Assembly (NCBI RefSeq): GCF_003967355.1
Contig: NZ_BIFH01000021.1
Coordinates: 193,926-257,925 of the forward strand
Source of the DNA: Embleya hyalina
GTDB taxonomy: Bacteria; Actinomycetota; Actinomycetes; Streptomycetales; Streptomycetaceae
Length of the DNA stretch: 64,000 nucleotides
Direction of reading: 5' to 3'
Position 1 is the first letter of the stretch. Every line of letters starts with the position of its first letter. Position numbers and translations under genes: made by a program. Below the pieces are notes generated by a model, which saw only the letters and a list, made by a program, of their open reading frames with translations, searched no databases and had not been told where the DNA came from. Positions 52,161 to 61,882 of the stretch are shown piece after piece.

Positions 52161-53422
52161 GACCACGACTGCTGCTCCCGGCCGTGCTCGCCGCCGCCAC
52201 GCTGCTCGTCACCGCGTGCGCCGGCGGGGGCGGCGACAAGGGCGACGACAAGACCGCCCCGCCCGCCTCGGCCCCGGCGGCCGGCAACGGCTCGCTGACC
52301 GTCTGGGCCGACGACGCCCGGGCCAAGCCGCTCCAGGACATCGCCGCCGCGTTCACCCGGGACAAGGGCGTCAAGGTCAAGGTCGTGCAGAAGGGCCTGG
52401 GCGAGATCCGCGACGACTTCGTCTCCCAGGCCCCCACCGGCCAGGGCCCCGACGTGGTCGTCGGACCGCACGACTGGCTCGGCAAACTCGTCCACAACGG
52501 GGTGCTCGCACCGCTCGAACTCGGCGACCGCGCCGCCGCGTTCTCCCCCGTCGCGCTGGAGGCGATGCGCTACGAGGGCCGTACGTACGGACTGCCGTAC
52601 GCCGTCGACAGCATCGCCCTCCTGCGCAACACCGAACTGGCCCCGCAGGCTCCGGCCTCGTTCGACGAACTGCTCGCCACCGGACGCCGGTTGGTCGAGC
52701 AGGGCCGGGCCGAGCTGCCGGTGGCGGTACCGGTCGACGCCAAGAGCGGGTCGCCGTACCACCTGTACCCGCTGCAGACCTCGTTCGGCTGCCAGGTCTT
52801 CGGCACCAAGCCCGACGGCGCCTACGACCGGACCAGGCTCGAACTGGACGGCCCCGGCTGTCAGCGCTTCGGCCCGTGGCTGCGCGGCCTGGGCAAGGAC
52901 GGCGTGCTCTCCACCTCGCTCACCGCCGACATCGCCACCGACGCCTTCCTCAAGGGCAAGACCCCGTTCCTGCTCGCCGGCCCCTGGGACGCGGCGACCT
53001 TCCGCGCCGCACACGTGCCCTTCGCGGTCGACCCGGTGCCCAGCGCCGACGGCTCCCCGGCCCGGCCGTTCGTCGGCGTCCAGGGCTTCTTCGTCGGCGC
53101 CAAGTCGGCGAATCCGATCCTGGCCCAGGACTTCGTCCTCAACTACCTCTCCACCCCGCAGGCGCAGCGTGCCCTGTACGACACCGGCGGCCGGGTCCCG
53201 GCGACCACCGCCGTGCTCGACCAGGTCAAGGACGATCCCGTGGTGGCCGGTTTCGCCCGCGCCGCCCAGGCGGGCATGCCGACGCCGAACCTGCCCGCGA
53301 TGGACAGCGTGTGGGCCGACTGGGGCCTGACCCAACTGGCCATCATCCAGGGACACGGCGACCCGGGGGAGCTGACCGGCGCGATGGCCGGACGCATCCG
53401 CGCCAAGATCGCCGCCGGCTGA
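52157..53422 (+). CDS. malE: Maltose/maltodextrin-binding lipoprotein (MalE)
   Basis: This 421-residue extracellular solute-binding protein has a lipobox LVTACAGG with the lipidated Cys at residue 21. The mature fold is SBP family 1: SLTVWADDARAKPLQDIAAAF, GQGPDVVVGPHDWLGKLVHNGVLAPL, YEGRTYGLPYAVDSIALLRNTEL and GVQGFFVGAKSANPILAQDFV. It delivers maltooligosaccharides to MalFG. GTG 52157 overlaps the esterase stop (GTGA) with GAGGAG upstream. Confidence 0.92.
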   Translation: MRPRLLLPAVLAAATLLVTACAGGGGDKGDDKTAPPASAPAAGNGSLTVWADDARAKPLQDIAAAFTRDKGVKVKVVQKGLGEIRDDFVSQAPTGQGPDVVVGPHDWLGKLVHNGVLAPLELGDRAAAFSPVALEAMRYEGRTYGLPYAVDSIALLRNTELAPQAPASFDELLATGRRLVEQGRAELPVAVPVDAKSGSPYHLYPLQTSFGCQVFGTKPDGAYDRTRLELDGPGCQRFGPWLRGLGKDGVLSTSLTADIATDAFLKGKTPFLLAGPWDAATFRAAHVPFAVDPVPSADGSPARPFVGVQGFFVGAKSANPILAQDFVLNYLSTPQAQRALYDTGGRVPATTAVLDQVKDDPVVAGFARAAQAGMPTPNLPAMDSVWADWGLTQLAIIQGHGDPGELTGAMAGRIRAKIAAG

Positions 53423-53450
53423 GCCGGAGCGACGAGGAGAGACCGAGACC

Positions 53451-55061
53451 GTGACCCAGACCCTGCCCACCCAGCCGCCGCGCACCCCACCGGGCCGGCG
53501 ACCCCCGGCCGACCCCGGCCACCCCCCGGCCCACCGCGGCCTCGTCGGCCTCGCCGTGCGGATCGTCCTGCTCGCCGTCGTCGACGCCCTCGCGGTCTAC
53601 GGGCTCCTCGCACTGGCCGCGCAGCACAAGTGGGGGATGTTCGGCGCCCTGCTCGTGGGCACGGTCGCGGTCAACGTGATCTACGCCGGCAAACGCCACG
53701 TGCCGGCCAAATACCTCGCCCCCGGCGTCGCGTTGCTGCTCGTGTACCAGGTGTACGTGGTGTTCTACACCGGGTTCGCCGCCTTCACGAACTATGGCGA
53801 CGGCCACAACAGCGACAAGCCCGACGCCGTCGCGGCGATCCTCGCGCACAGCGAGACCCGCGTACCCGACTCGCCGGTCCGCCCGGCCACGGTCGTCGCC
53901 CGCGGCGACCGGGTCGGCCTGCTGGTGACCCTGCCCGACCGGGGTGTCCGCCTCGGTTGGGCGGGGCACCCGCTGGAGCCCGTCGCGGACCCGGTGTACG
54001 ACTCCGTCGGCCGCGCGGTCGCCGCGCCCGGCTGGCACCGGCTGAGCTACGCGCAGATCGCGAGTCGGCAGAAGGAGATCAGCGAACTGCGGGTGCCCGC
54101 GAGCGAGGACCCGAACAGCGGCAGCCTGCGCACCGCCGACGGGATCAGCGCCGCCGCCTACCGATCCACGCTCGACTACGACCGCGGCGCCGACACCATC
54201 ACCGACCGGAGCACCGGGAAGGTCTATCGACCCACCTCCGACGGCGTCTTCGCCGCCGCCGACGGCACCAGGCTCAGTCCGGGCTGGAAGGTCCTCGTCG
54301 GCCTGGACAACTTCGAGAAGATCCTCACCGACCGCGACATCCGCGGACCCTTCCTCGGCGTGCTGGTGTGGACGTTCGTCTTCGCCGGCATCTCGGTCGC
54401 GGTGCCGTTCGCCATCGGGCTGGTCCTGGCCGCGGTCCTCGACGGCAAACGGCTGCGCGGACACCGGATCTACCGCTCGCTGATCATGCTGCCCTACGCC
54501 TTCCCGGCGTTCCTGGCCGCACTGGTCTGGCAGGGCCTGCTCAACACCGACTACGGCTACGTCAACGTCTCGCTCCTGGACGGCGCGCACATCCCGTGGC
54601 TCACCGATCCATGGCTGGCCCGGCTCAGCGTGCTCGCGGTCAACGTGTGGATCAGCTTCCCGTACATGTTCCTGATCTGTACCGGCGCGCTCCAGGCCAT
54701 CCCCGCCGAGGTCACCGAGGCGGCGCGGATCGACGGCGCGAGGCGCGGGCAGATCCTGCGGCACATCAAACTGCCGCTCCTGCTCACCGCCGTCACCCCG
54801 ATGCTCATCGCGACCTTCGCCTTCAACTTCAACAACTTCAACGTCATCTACATGCTCACCGGCGGCGGTCCCAAGGATCCCGACGCGCCGATCGAGGTCG
54901 GCTCCACCGACCTGCTGATCTCGCTGGTGTACAAACTCGCCTTCGGCGGCAGCAATCGCCAATACGGCATGGCCTGCGCCGTGTCGATCCTGATCTTCGT
55001 GGTGGTCGCCGCGATCTCCGTCGTCGGCCTGCGCCGCAGCCGCGCGTTCGAGGAGTCCTGA
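53451..55061 (+). CDS. malF: Maltose ABC transporter permease MalF
   Basis: This 536-residue integral membrane protein has three N-terminal transmembrane segments (residues ~30-115) and a large extracytoplasmic loop (~120-290), as in MalF. A C-terminal permease bundle follows, with the EAA motif [22 protein letters not shown] that docks the ATPase. The ATPase gene is absent locally; in Streptomyces a shared MsiK ATPase encoded elsewhere serves such importers. GTG 53451 has GAGGAGAGA upstream. Confidence 0.93.
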   Translation: MTQTLPTQPPRTPPGRRPPADPGHPPAHRGLVGLAVRIVLLAVVDALAVYGLLALAAQHKWGMFGALLVGTVAVNVIYAGKRHVPAKYLAPGVALLLVYQVYVVFYTGFAAFTNYGDGHNSDKPDAVAAILAHSETRVPDSPVRPATVVARGDRVGLLVTLPDRGVRLGWAGHPLEPVADPVYDSVGRAVAAPGWHRLSYAQIASRQKEISELRVPASEDPNSGSLRTADGISAAAYRSTLDYDRGADTITDRSTGKVYRPTSDGVFAAADGTRLSPGWKVLVGLDNFEKILTDRDIRGPFLGVLVWTFVFAGISVAVPFAIGLVLAAVLDGKRLRGHRIYRSLIMLPYAFPAFLAALVWQGLLNTDYGYVNVSLLDGAHIPWLTDPWLARLSVLAVNVWISFPYMFLICTGALQAIPAEVTEAARIDGARRGQILRHIKLPLLLTAVTPMLIATFAFNFNNFNVIYMLTGGGPKDPDAPIEVGSTDLLISLVYKLAFGGSNRQYGMACAVSILIFVVVAAISVVGLRRSRAFEES

Positions 55062-55912
55062 TGATCCGTTGGTTCGCGCGCACCGGATGGCGGCACCTGA
55101 TCGGGGTGCTCGCGGTCGTGGTGGCCGTCTTCCCCCTGGTGTTCGTGTTGTCCGCGTCGCTGAACCCCAGCGGCACCCTGACCGGATCCAACGAACTGTT
55201 CTCGGACAGCACCGACGCGCACTACCGGGAACTGTTCGACGACCCGCTGCACCCGTTCGGCAAGTGGTTCCTGAACTCGATGGCGGTCGGACTGGCCACC
55301 GCGATCGGGTCGGTGTTCCTGGGCGCGTGCGCCGGCTACGCCTTCTCGCGCTTTCGGTTCCGGGGGCGCAAGGCGGGGCTGACCACGCTGCTCCTGGTCC
55401 AGATGTTCCCCCAACTGCTGGCGTACGTCGCGCTGTTCCTGCTCCTGTCCAGCTTCGACGACGTGTTCCCGGCGATCGGCCTGGGCAGCCGGCTGGGCCT
55501 GGTGATGATCTACCTCGGCGGCGCGCTCGGGGTGAACACCTACCTGATGAAGGGCTTCTTCGACACCGTGCCGCGCGACCTGGACGAGGCGGCGCGGATC
55601 GACGGGGCCTCGCACGCCCAGGTGTTCTTCCGGATCGTGCTGCCGCTGGTGGCACCGGTACTGGCCGTGGTCGCCCTGCTGTCCTTCGTGGCCACGCTCA
55701 ACGACTTCGTGATCGCGAGCCTGGTCCTGAACGACCCGGACAAGCAGACCCTCGCGGTCGGGCTCTACCACTTCATCTCGTACGGAGTGGGCCGCAACTG
55801 GGGCGTGTTCGCGGCGGGTGTGCTGATCGCGGCGCTGCCGGTGCTGGTGTTGTTCCAGTTCCTGCAACGCTTCATCGTCGGCGGGTTGACGGCCGGAGCG
55901 GTGAAGAACTGA
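55061..55912 (+). CDS. malG: Maltose ABC transporter permease MalG
   Basis: This 283-residue permease has six predicted hydrophobic segments and the EAA loop [22 protein letters not shown]. It contains [14 protein letters not shown] and the C-terminal [17 protein letters not shown] typical of MalG. The ATG shares one base with the malF stop (TGATG), and AGGAG lies in the malF end. Confidence 0.94.
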   Translation: MIRWFARTGWRHLIGVLAVVVAVFPLVFVLSASLNPSGTLTGSNELFSDSTDAHYRELFDDPLHPFGKWFLNSMAVGLATAIGSVFLGACAGYAFSRFRFRGRKAGLTTLLLVQMFPQLLAYVALFLLLSSFDDVFPAIGLGSRLGLVMIYLGGALGVNTYLMKGFFDTVPRDLDEAARIDGASHAQVFFRIVLPLVAPVLAVVALLSFVATLNDFVIASLVLNDPDKQTLAVGLYHFISYGVGRNWGVFAAGVLIAALPVLVLFQFLQRFIVGGLTAGAVKN

Positions 55913-55970
55913 CCCGGCGCGCGAGTTCATGTCGTCTCTGTGTGATTTCTCCCTCGAAGGAAGCTTTCGG

Positions 55971-57578
55971 ATGACCGTCACGACCACGAACACCCGTACG
56001 ACCACCGGCTGGTGGCGCGACTCGGTGATCTACCAGGTGTACGTGCGCAGCTTCGCGGACGGCAACGGCGACGGGATCGGCGACCTGCCCGGTGTGCGCA
56101 GCCGACTGCGCTACCTGAGCGAACTGGGTGTGGACGCCGTCTGGCTCACCCCGTTCTACGCCTCCCCGCAGGCCGACCACGGCTACGACGTGGCCGACTA
56201 CCGGGCCGTCGACCCGCTGTTCGGCACGCTCCAGGACGCCGACGCGCTGCTGCGCGACGCGCACGCGCACGGCCTGCGGGTGATCGTCGACCTGGTGCCC
56301 AACCACACCTCCGAGGCGCACGCCTGGTTCGTCGAGGCGCTGGCCGGCGGCCCCGGATCGGCCGCCCGTGAGCGGTACCACTTCCGTCCCGGTCGTGGCG
56401 CCGACGGGGAACTTCCGCCCAACGACTGGGAGTCGGTGTTCGGCGGCCGGGCCTGGACCCGGGTGCCCGATGGCGAGTGGTACCTGCACCTGTTCGCCCC
56501 CGAGCAGCCCGACCTGAACTGGGAACACCCCGAGGTGCACGCCGAGTTCGAGGACGTGCTGCGTTTCTGGCTGGACCTGGGCGTGGACGGCTTCCGGATC
56601 GACGTCGCGCACGGCCTGGTCAAGGCCGAGGGCCTGCCCGACATCGGCGGCGGCGCCGGGATCGAACTGCTCGGCAGCGCCGAACTGCCGTTCTTCGACC
56701 AGGACGGGGTGCACGAGATATACCGCGGCTGGCGGCGCATCCTCGACGGATACCCCGGCGCCCGGATAGCCGTCGCCGAGGCATGGACGCCGAGTCCGGA
56801 GCGCACCGCGCGCTATGTGCGCCCGGACGAGCTGCACCAGGCGTTCAACTTCCACTATCTGGGCACCGATTGGGCCGCGCCCGCGCTGCGCGAGGTGATC
56901 GACGCCTCGCTGGCCGGCGCCGCCGGTGTCGGTGCGCCCGCGACCTGGGTGTTGTCCAACCACGACGTGCACCGCCACGTCACGCGCTACGGCGACGGGG
57001 AGACGGGGCTGCGGCGGGCCCGCGCGGCCGCGCTGTTGACGCTCGCGCTGCCCGGGTCGGTCTATGTGTACCAGGGCGAGGAACTGGGCCTGCCCGAGGT
57101 GTTGGACCTGCCGGACGAGGTGTTGCAGGACCCGAGGTGGGAGCGGTCCGGGCACGCAGAGCGGGGCCGGGACGGCTGCCGGGTGCCGCTGCCGTGGTCG
57201 GGTGGACGGGCGCCGTACGGATTCGGCGCGCCGGGCGGTGCGCCGACCTGGCTGCCGCAGCCGAGCGACTGGGCCGGGTTGAGCGTCGAGGCGCAGTGGG
57301 ACGATCCCGCGTCCACGCTGTCCCTGTATCGGTCGGCGCTGGCGATCCGTCGGGCGCACCCGGACCTCGGTGACGGCGCGGAACTGCGGTGGTTGCCGTC
57401 GCCGGAGGGCACGCTGGTGTTCCGGCGCGGGGCCGGTCCGGTGTGCGCGGTGAACCTGGGCGGGGAGCCGGTGCGGCTGCCCGAGTACGGTCCGGTGTTG
57501 CTGGCGAGCGGCGAACTGCTCGGGGCCGGCGTGCTGCCGGGCGATACGGCGGTGTGGTACGCGGTGGACGGGGACTGA
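55971..57578 (+). CDS. aglA: Alpha-glucosidase (GH13, oligo-1,6/maltase type)
   Basis: This 535-residue cytoplasmic GH13 enzyme starts barrel sequence at [28 protein letters not shown], then [15 protein letters not shown]. Catalytic residues are nucleophile Asp ~211 in [10 protein letters not shown], acid Glu ~270 in AVAEAW, and Asp ~332 in SNHDVHRH. It releases glucose from maltose and maltodextrins after import. GAAGGAA precedes ATG 55971; the in-frame ATG 55929 has no such site. It is the last gene of the operon, 58 bases after malG. Confidence 0.92.
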   Translation: MTVTTTNTRTTTGWWRDSVIYQVYVRSFADGNGDGIGDLPGVRSRLRYLSELGVDAVWLTPFYASPQADHGYDVADYRAVDPLFGTLQDADALLRDAHAHGLRVIVDLVPNHTSEAHAWFVEALAGGPGSAARERYHFRPGRGADGELPPNDWESVFGGRAWTRVPDGEWYLHLFAPEQPDLNWEHPEVHAEFEDVLRFWLDLGVDGFRIDVAHGLVKAEGLPDIGGGAGIELLGSAELPFFDQDGVHEIYRGWRRILDGYPGARIAVAEAWTPSPERTARYVRPDELHQAFNFHYLGTDWAAPALREVIDASLAGAAGVGAPATWVLSNHDVHRHVTRYGDGETGLRRARAAALLTLALPGSVYVYQGEELGLPEVLDLPDEVLQDPRWERSGHAERGRDGCRVPLPWSGGRAPYGFGAPGGAPTWLPQPSDWAGLSVEAQWDDPASTLSLYRSALAIRRAHPDLGDGAELRWLPSPEGTLVFRRGAGPVCAVNLGGEPVRLPEYGPVLLASGELLGAGVLPGDTAVWYAVDGD

Positions 57579-57694
57579 GCGGGGCGGTTCGGGTGTTCGG
57601 CGGGTCCGGCGGTCCGGCGGCGGCTTCCCGTTGGTGGCAGTCGCCGCCGATCGGCCGCTGTCGTGGGGCCCAAGGGTGCGGCTACAGTGGGCGG

Positions 57695-58138
57695 GTGGCG
57701 CAGTTCGAAGTAATCGTGGACCCGGAACGCGAAGCCTGGCTCGGGCGAATGCTCACCGAATCCAATACGGCGGTCGCACCGAATCTGGCGACCCTGCGCG
57801 GGACATCCGCCGAGAACGAGGAACCCCTCCAGCTCTACGCCCGCGACGACGACGGTGATCTCGTCGGCGGGTTGACCGGCTACACCTGGGCCTACTGGCT
57901 GCACGTGCACCTGCTGTGGGTGGACGCGCGCCTGCGCGGCGCCGGGTTGGGTTCGGAACTCCTGGAGCGGGCGGAGAAGATCGCGTCGGCCGAGCGGGAG
58001 TGTCGGCACGCGCGACTGGAGACCTGGGACTTCCAGGCTCCGGACTTCTACCGCAAGCACGGCTACGAACACGTGGGCACCGTACGGGACTACCCGCCGG
58101 GCAGTGTCGAGTACATCTTCGTCAAACGCCTCGGCTGA
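57695..58138 (+). CDS. GNAT family N-acetyltransferase
   Basis: This 147-residue protein contains [26 protein letters not shown] (acetyl-CoA site) and [28 protein letters not shown]. The substrate is unknown. GTG 57695 lacks a Shine-Dalgarno site, but TACAGT ends six bases upstream, so it may be translated from a leaderless transcript. Its 3' end overlaps the convergent next gene by 17 bases. Confidence 0.82.
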   Translation: MAQFEVIVDPEREAWLGRMLTESNTAVAPNLATLRGTSAENEEPLQLYARDDDGDLVGGLTGYTWAYWLHVHLLWVDARLRGAGLGSELLERAEKIASAERECRHARLETWDFQAPDFYRKHGYEHVGTVRDYPPGSVEYIFVKRLG

Positions 58139-60587
58139 GCGGCGTCGGGTCGGCGGGTGTCGCTCGGCTGACGGGTGCCGCCATCGCTACCGCGGTGTCC
58201 AGGAGTTCGAGCAGCGTGCCGGAGAAGTCGGGCAGCAGTCGTACGGCCACCGTCCAGGCCTCCGGGTCCGTGCCCAGGCGGGCCCGGAGGCGACGCGGTC
58301 GCAGTTCGTCGGGCAGTCGCCACGGGTCGAGCGCGGGTCGGCGGTCGGCCGGCGCCTCGATGATCGCCGAGCCGGCCAGGAGGTCGAACGCGACGCGGGC
58401 CGGGCGGCATGTGCGCACGACGTCCTCGACGGTCAACGCGCCGCGATCCAGGGCGGCCCACACCCACGCGCGCACATGTTGCGGCTGCTCGGGCGCGAAA
58501 GCCAGCCCGGCGAGCAGGAGTTCGCGCGGGCAGTCCGGGTGCGCGACGACCGCGTCCCGGACCTGATCCGGCCAGGGGTCGCGGGTCAGCGTCTCGATCA
58601 GCGTGTCCCAGGGCGGTGGCCCGCACTCGGCGAGGACGAGGTCGGCGGCATGGGCCGGGCCGCGCAGGGCCGTGACGATCGCCGCCGGTGTGGTCACCTC
58701 GGCCAGCCGGGCGTGCAGGATGGCCGGGCCGTCGACGTCGTCGAGGGCGGCGCGGGCGAGCTTGACGGTCTCGGCCGGGAAGGGGTTGCGCGAGTCCTCC
58801 AGGCCGTGGCGGGTGGCCTCGTCGATCAGGGCACGCACGCCGTCGGGGCCGGCGTCCCGCCACCGGTCGAGCAACGCGCGCAGCCGACCGGCTTCGGTGT
58901 GGAGGGCACGTCGACGCAGGACGATCCGCGCGACGCGGGGGTCGTCCGAGGCGGGGGCGACGTCGACGGCGAGCCGGCTGTTGGGCCCTTCGTCGCGTTC
59001 GAGGCAGCCGAGCAGGGCGGAGGCGAGCGGGACCGTCCCGGGGCGACCCGTACGGTCCGCGCCGGACAGCAGGCGGGTCACCATCGTGTCGTCCAGCCGG
59101 GCGCGGTGGAACAGCAGGGCGTTCACCGCGGGGTCGTCGAGATCCAGTAACTCGGCGACGGTCTCCGGGGGTTGCTCGGCGGAGACGGCCAGGATCAGGT
59201 TCGCGGCGGGCCCGTGCACGGCCCGGAGGCGCTCGCGCAACGCGCGGTCGGGCGGGGCGGCGGTCAGCAGCGGACGCAGTGCGGGCGGGTCGAGCAGGGC
59301 CACCAGCGCGTGTTGTTGCGCACTGCTCGCGCAGCGGAACAGCAGGATGCGGGCGGGGTCGCCGCCGGAGGGGCGGGTTCGTGCCCGGTTCGGGGCGAAG
59401 CCGGCCAGGGCCGTAGCGACGAGGGCGGCCGGGGTGCCGGGGAAGCGCGGGAGTTCGGCGAGGACGGTGGACCACGCGTCGGCGTCGGTGCCCAGGGGGG
59501 CGAGGAGTTCGCGCACGGCGGCGTGCACGGCGGGGTCCTCGTCGGGCAGGGCCAGGAGCACCGCTACGGCCGGTCCGGCCTCGTCGAGCAGCGCGGACGC
59601 GGTGAATCGGCCGCGGCGCAGGCCGCGGCGCAGGAGCGGGGTCCATTCCCATTCGTCGTGGTCGAGGTCGTGGTCCCGCTCGTGTTCCCGCTCGTGGTCG
59701 AAGTTTCGGCCCGAGCCCGCCGGGGCGGTCGCGGGGAGGCGGAAGGCGCGGGCGCGCAGGGTGGGGCGGGCGGATCGCCCGCCGTCCCGGACGATCTCGT
59801 CGGGACAGTCGGCCCATCGGGCGAGGACCGCGGTCACCGACGACGGGAAGGGTTTGCGCAGGTGCTCCTCGCGCGCGGCGGACCAGTCGGGCGGGACCGG
59901 GACGGGGCCCTTGGCGCGGCGGATGCGCAGGAGCAACAGGTCGGTGGGGGAGGAGAGTTGCCGGCCCTCGGCGGCGGCCGGGTCGTCGAGGCGGTCGAGC
60001 AGGTCGCCGTGGTCGAGGTCGCCGGCCGCCCGGCGGAAGCGGGCGAACGCGGACGCGTCGAGGAGGGAGCGCAGCGCGCGGTGGCGTTCGGCGACCACGG
60101 CCGGGGGGAGGTCGGGGCCGAGTTCGAGCAGGGCGTGTGCGACCAGTTCGCCGAAGGGGGCCCATAACGCCGGTTCGAGGAGCCGTTCGTGATGCCGGGT
60201 CAGCAGCCAGGGCACGAAGCCGTGCGGCGCGCGCCAGTCGGGATCCGCGGGATCGGCGGCGGCGAGTACGGCGCGCCGGAGCACGACCGCGTGCCGCTCG
60301 GGGTTGGTGGGCCGGTACAGGGTGCGGGCCAGGGCGGGGCGGCCGAGTCGGGCCAGGCGCAGCAGAGTGTCGTGGTCCAGTCCGGGGTTCCCGGCCAACG
60401 CCCGGAGCAGGTCCGTGTCGTCGGTCTCGAACACGACCTCGATCAGGGCACGCGGCAGCGACCGGGCACGGCGCAGGGCCAGGAGGCCGGAGCCGCCCAG
60501 TCGCCGGAGCAGTGCGCCGGATCGGCCCCGACCGACGTTTCGGAGCGCCACCATGGCGGCGGTTCCGGGTGTGCCGGTCTCGTGCAT
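58122..60587 (-). CDS. Large helical-repeat-like protein of unknown function
   Basis: This 821-residue protein is Leu/Ala/Arg-rich with recurring helical units such as DLLRALAGNPGLDHDTLLRLARLGRPALARTLY and VAHPDCPRELLLAGLAFAPEQPQHVRAWVWAALD. These suggest a HEAT- or leucine-rich-variant-like solenoid acting as a scaffold. Residues ~300-320 carry a charged insert, FDHEREHERDHDLDHDEWEW, a simple-repeat expansion that could bind metal. No catalytic motif is recognised. AGGAGG precedes ATG 60587. It overlaps the convergent GNAT gene by 17 bases at the stop. Confidence 0.7.
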   Translation of the reverse strand: MHETGTPGTAAMVALRNVGRGRSGALLRRLGGSGLLALRRARSLPRALIEVVFETDDTDLLRALAGNPGLDHDTLLRLARLGRPALARTLYRPTNPERHAVVLRRAVLAAADPADPDWRAPHGFVPWLLTRHHERLLEPALWAPFGELVAHALLELGPDLPPAVVAERHRALRSLLDASAFARFRRAAGDLDHGDLLDRLDDPAAAEGRQLSSPTDLLLLRIRRAKGPVPVPPDWSAAREEHLRKPFPSSVTAVLARWADCPDEIVRDGGRSARPTLRARAFRLPATAPAGSGRNFDHEREHERDHDLDHDEWEWTPLLRRGLRRGRFTASALLDEAGPAVAVLLALPDEDPAVHAAVRELLAPLGTDADAWSTVLAELPRFPGTPAALVATALAGFAPNRARTRPSGGDPARILLFRCASSAQQHALVALLDPPALRPLLTAAPPDRALRERLRAVHGPAANLILAVSAEQPPETVAELLDLDDPAVNALLFHRARLDDTMVTRLLSGADRTGRPGTVPLASALLGCLERDEGPNSRLAVDVAPASDDPRVARIVLRRRALHTEAGRLRALLDRWRDAGPDGVRALIDEATRHGLEDSRNPFPAETVKLARAALDDVDGPAILHARLAEVTTPAAIVTALRGPAHAADLVLAECGPPPWDTLIETLTRDPWPDQVRDAVVAHPDCPRELLLAGLAFAPEQPQHVRAWVWAALDRGALTVEDVVRTCRPARVAFDLLAGSAIIEAPADRRPALDPWRLPDELRPRRLRARLGTDPEAWTVAVRLLPDFSGTLLELLDTAVAMAAPVSRATPADPTPLSRGV

Positions 60588-60626
60588 GCGGGGCCTCCTG
60601 GGGGCGCTGGTGCGGCCCTGGGGACA

Positions 60627-61709
60627 TTACGCGATGGGTTGATGTTCCGGTTCGGGGTGGGGTGTTGGTGCTTGGGAGGTCTTCTCGGCCGGGCGGGTGG
60701 ACGCGCGGCGCCGGCGGCGGTACAGGAGCCGGGCGGTGATCAGCGCGAGGAGGGCGGCCGCGGTGGCCACCGCGCTCCAGGGGATGGCGCGAACGCTGGT
60801 GTGGGCGTGGGTGGTCGGGCCCGTGTCGGGGGAGCCGCCGGGGACGGGTGTGGGGTGCAGGGCGAGGTCGACGTCGAGACGGAACGCCTGGGTCACGCCG
60901 GATACGCGCACGGTTCGGGTGAGCGAGGCGCCGGGCAGCAACTCCGGGAGCGGGTCGAGCCTTTGGTGGGTGCCGGTCAGTCCCCAGGGACCGCGGACGG
61001 TCAGGTCGGGGCGGGCGCCCAGGCGGATGTTGCCGCTGTTGCGGACGGTGTAGGTGACGTTCAGGGCGCCGTCGAGGGGGTCGAGCGAGGTGCGAATGCT
61101 CGCGCTGAGGCCGCCGGAGGTGAGCGCGGGGCGCAGCGGGCCGTCGACGCGCAGGTACATCCGGGTGCCCACGCGGCGGTCGACCACGACCCGGTTGCCG
61201 GCCTGGTCCCGGCCGGGGCCGGCCAGGGAGGCGACGATGCCGCCCGCGTGGTCGCCGGGGGAGGCGTCGGCGGGGACGGCGAGCTCGAACGGCACGTCGC
61301 TGCGGGTGTGCGGCGGCACGGTGATCCGGCTCTCCTTGAGCCGGATCCACGCGCCGACGTCGGCGGCGGGGCGGCCGCCGGCGAGGAGGTCGAAGCCGCC
61401 GGAGGCGGTGGTGAAGGCGTCCTGCGCGTAGAGGTCGACGGTGAGGGGCTCGTCGCCCACGTTGGTGACGGCGACGTAGTCGACCTGGCGGGCACCGGGG
61501 GCGAGGGCGTACCGGAAGGCCGGACGGTCGTCGGGCCCGTGCTCGGTGGAGGGCTGGACGGACCAGGTGGCGGGCGGGGGCGCGGCGTCGGTGGCCGCGG
61601 GTGCCGTCGTGGCGGCGGCGGTGGGGGTGAACAGGCAGGCGACGGTCGCGGCGACGCCGGCGAGGGAGGTGACGGCTCGGCGGAAGCGGCGCGTCGGGCG
61701 GTGGGGCAT
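60627..61709 (-). CDS. DUF916-like envelope protein (WxL-partner type)
   Basis: This 360-residue protein has a signal peptide (residues ~10-35, VTSLAGVAATVACLFTPTAA). Two beta-sandwich regions follow: ALAPGARQVDYVAVTNVGDEPLTVDLYAQDAF ... VPADASPGDHAGGIVASL is the DUF916 pattern. A C-terminal transmembrane helix (IPWSAVATAAALLALITARLLY) and an Arg-rich tail complete it, so the domains face outside the membrane. DUF916-family proteins in Firmicutes bind peptidoglycan and partner with WxL proteins. The gene just upstream encodes a protein with a WxL-like C-terminus, supporting such a pairing here. Confidence 0.78.
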   Translation of the reverse strand: MPHRPTRRFRRAVTSLAGVAATVACLFTPTAAATTAPAATDAAPPPATWSVQPSTEHGPDDRPAFRYALAPGARQVDYVAVTNVGDEPLTVDLYAQDAFTTASGGFDLLAGGRPAADVGAWIRLKESRITVPPHTRSDVPFELAVPADASPGDHAGGIVASLAGPGRDQAGNRVVVDRRVGTRMYLRVDGPLRPALTSGGLSASIRTSLDPLDGALNVTYTVRNSGNIRLGARPDLTVRGPWGLTGTHQRLDPLPELLPGASLTRTVRVSGVTQAFRLDVDLALHPTPVPGGSPDTGPTTHAHTSVRAIPWSAVATAAALLALITARLLYRRRRRASTRPAEKTSQAPTPHPEPEHQPIA

Positions 61710-61827
61710 GAGGTTCCGTTCGGGGCCCGGGGGTGGGGCGGCCGGCTACGCGGCCCGTGACGCACGTGCGTTTCGCGACCGGGCGTGGCCGCCTCGCCTC
61801 GTGGCGCCCGGGTGCCGGGTGGCCGTG

Positions 61828-61859
61828 GGCGGCGCGGGGTCGGTGTGCCCCGCGCCGCC
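61828..61859. terminator. Hairpin between phosphodiesterase and DUF916 genes
   Basis: GGCGGCGCGGGG (61828-61839) pairs perfectly with CCCCGCGCCGCC (61848-61859) around an eight-base loop. On the minus strand it follows the phosphodiesterase stop by about 25 bases and could limit read-through into the DUF916 gene. Confidence 0.75.
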
Positions 61860-61882
61860 TTGGTGGGTTCGGGTCCTGCCGG

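Noticed and set aside
53451..55061. Missing ATPase gene read as a broken transporter
   Set aside because: Streptomyces sugar importers commonly share an MsiK ATPase encoded elsewhere; both permeases have intact EAA motifs.
58090..61350. A 1086-codon minus-strand frame overlapping the GNAT, solenoid and DUF916 genes
   Set aside because: It is Pro/Arg-dominated and lies in a different frame from the two genes with signal-peptide or repeat features.
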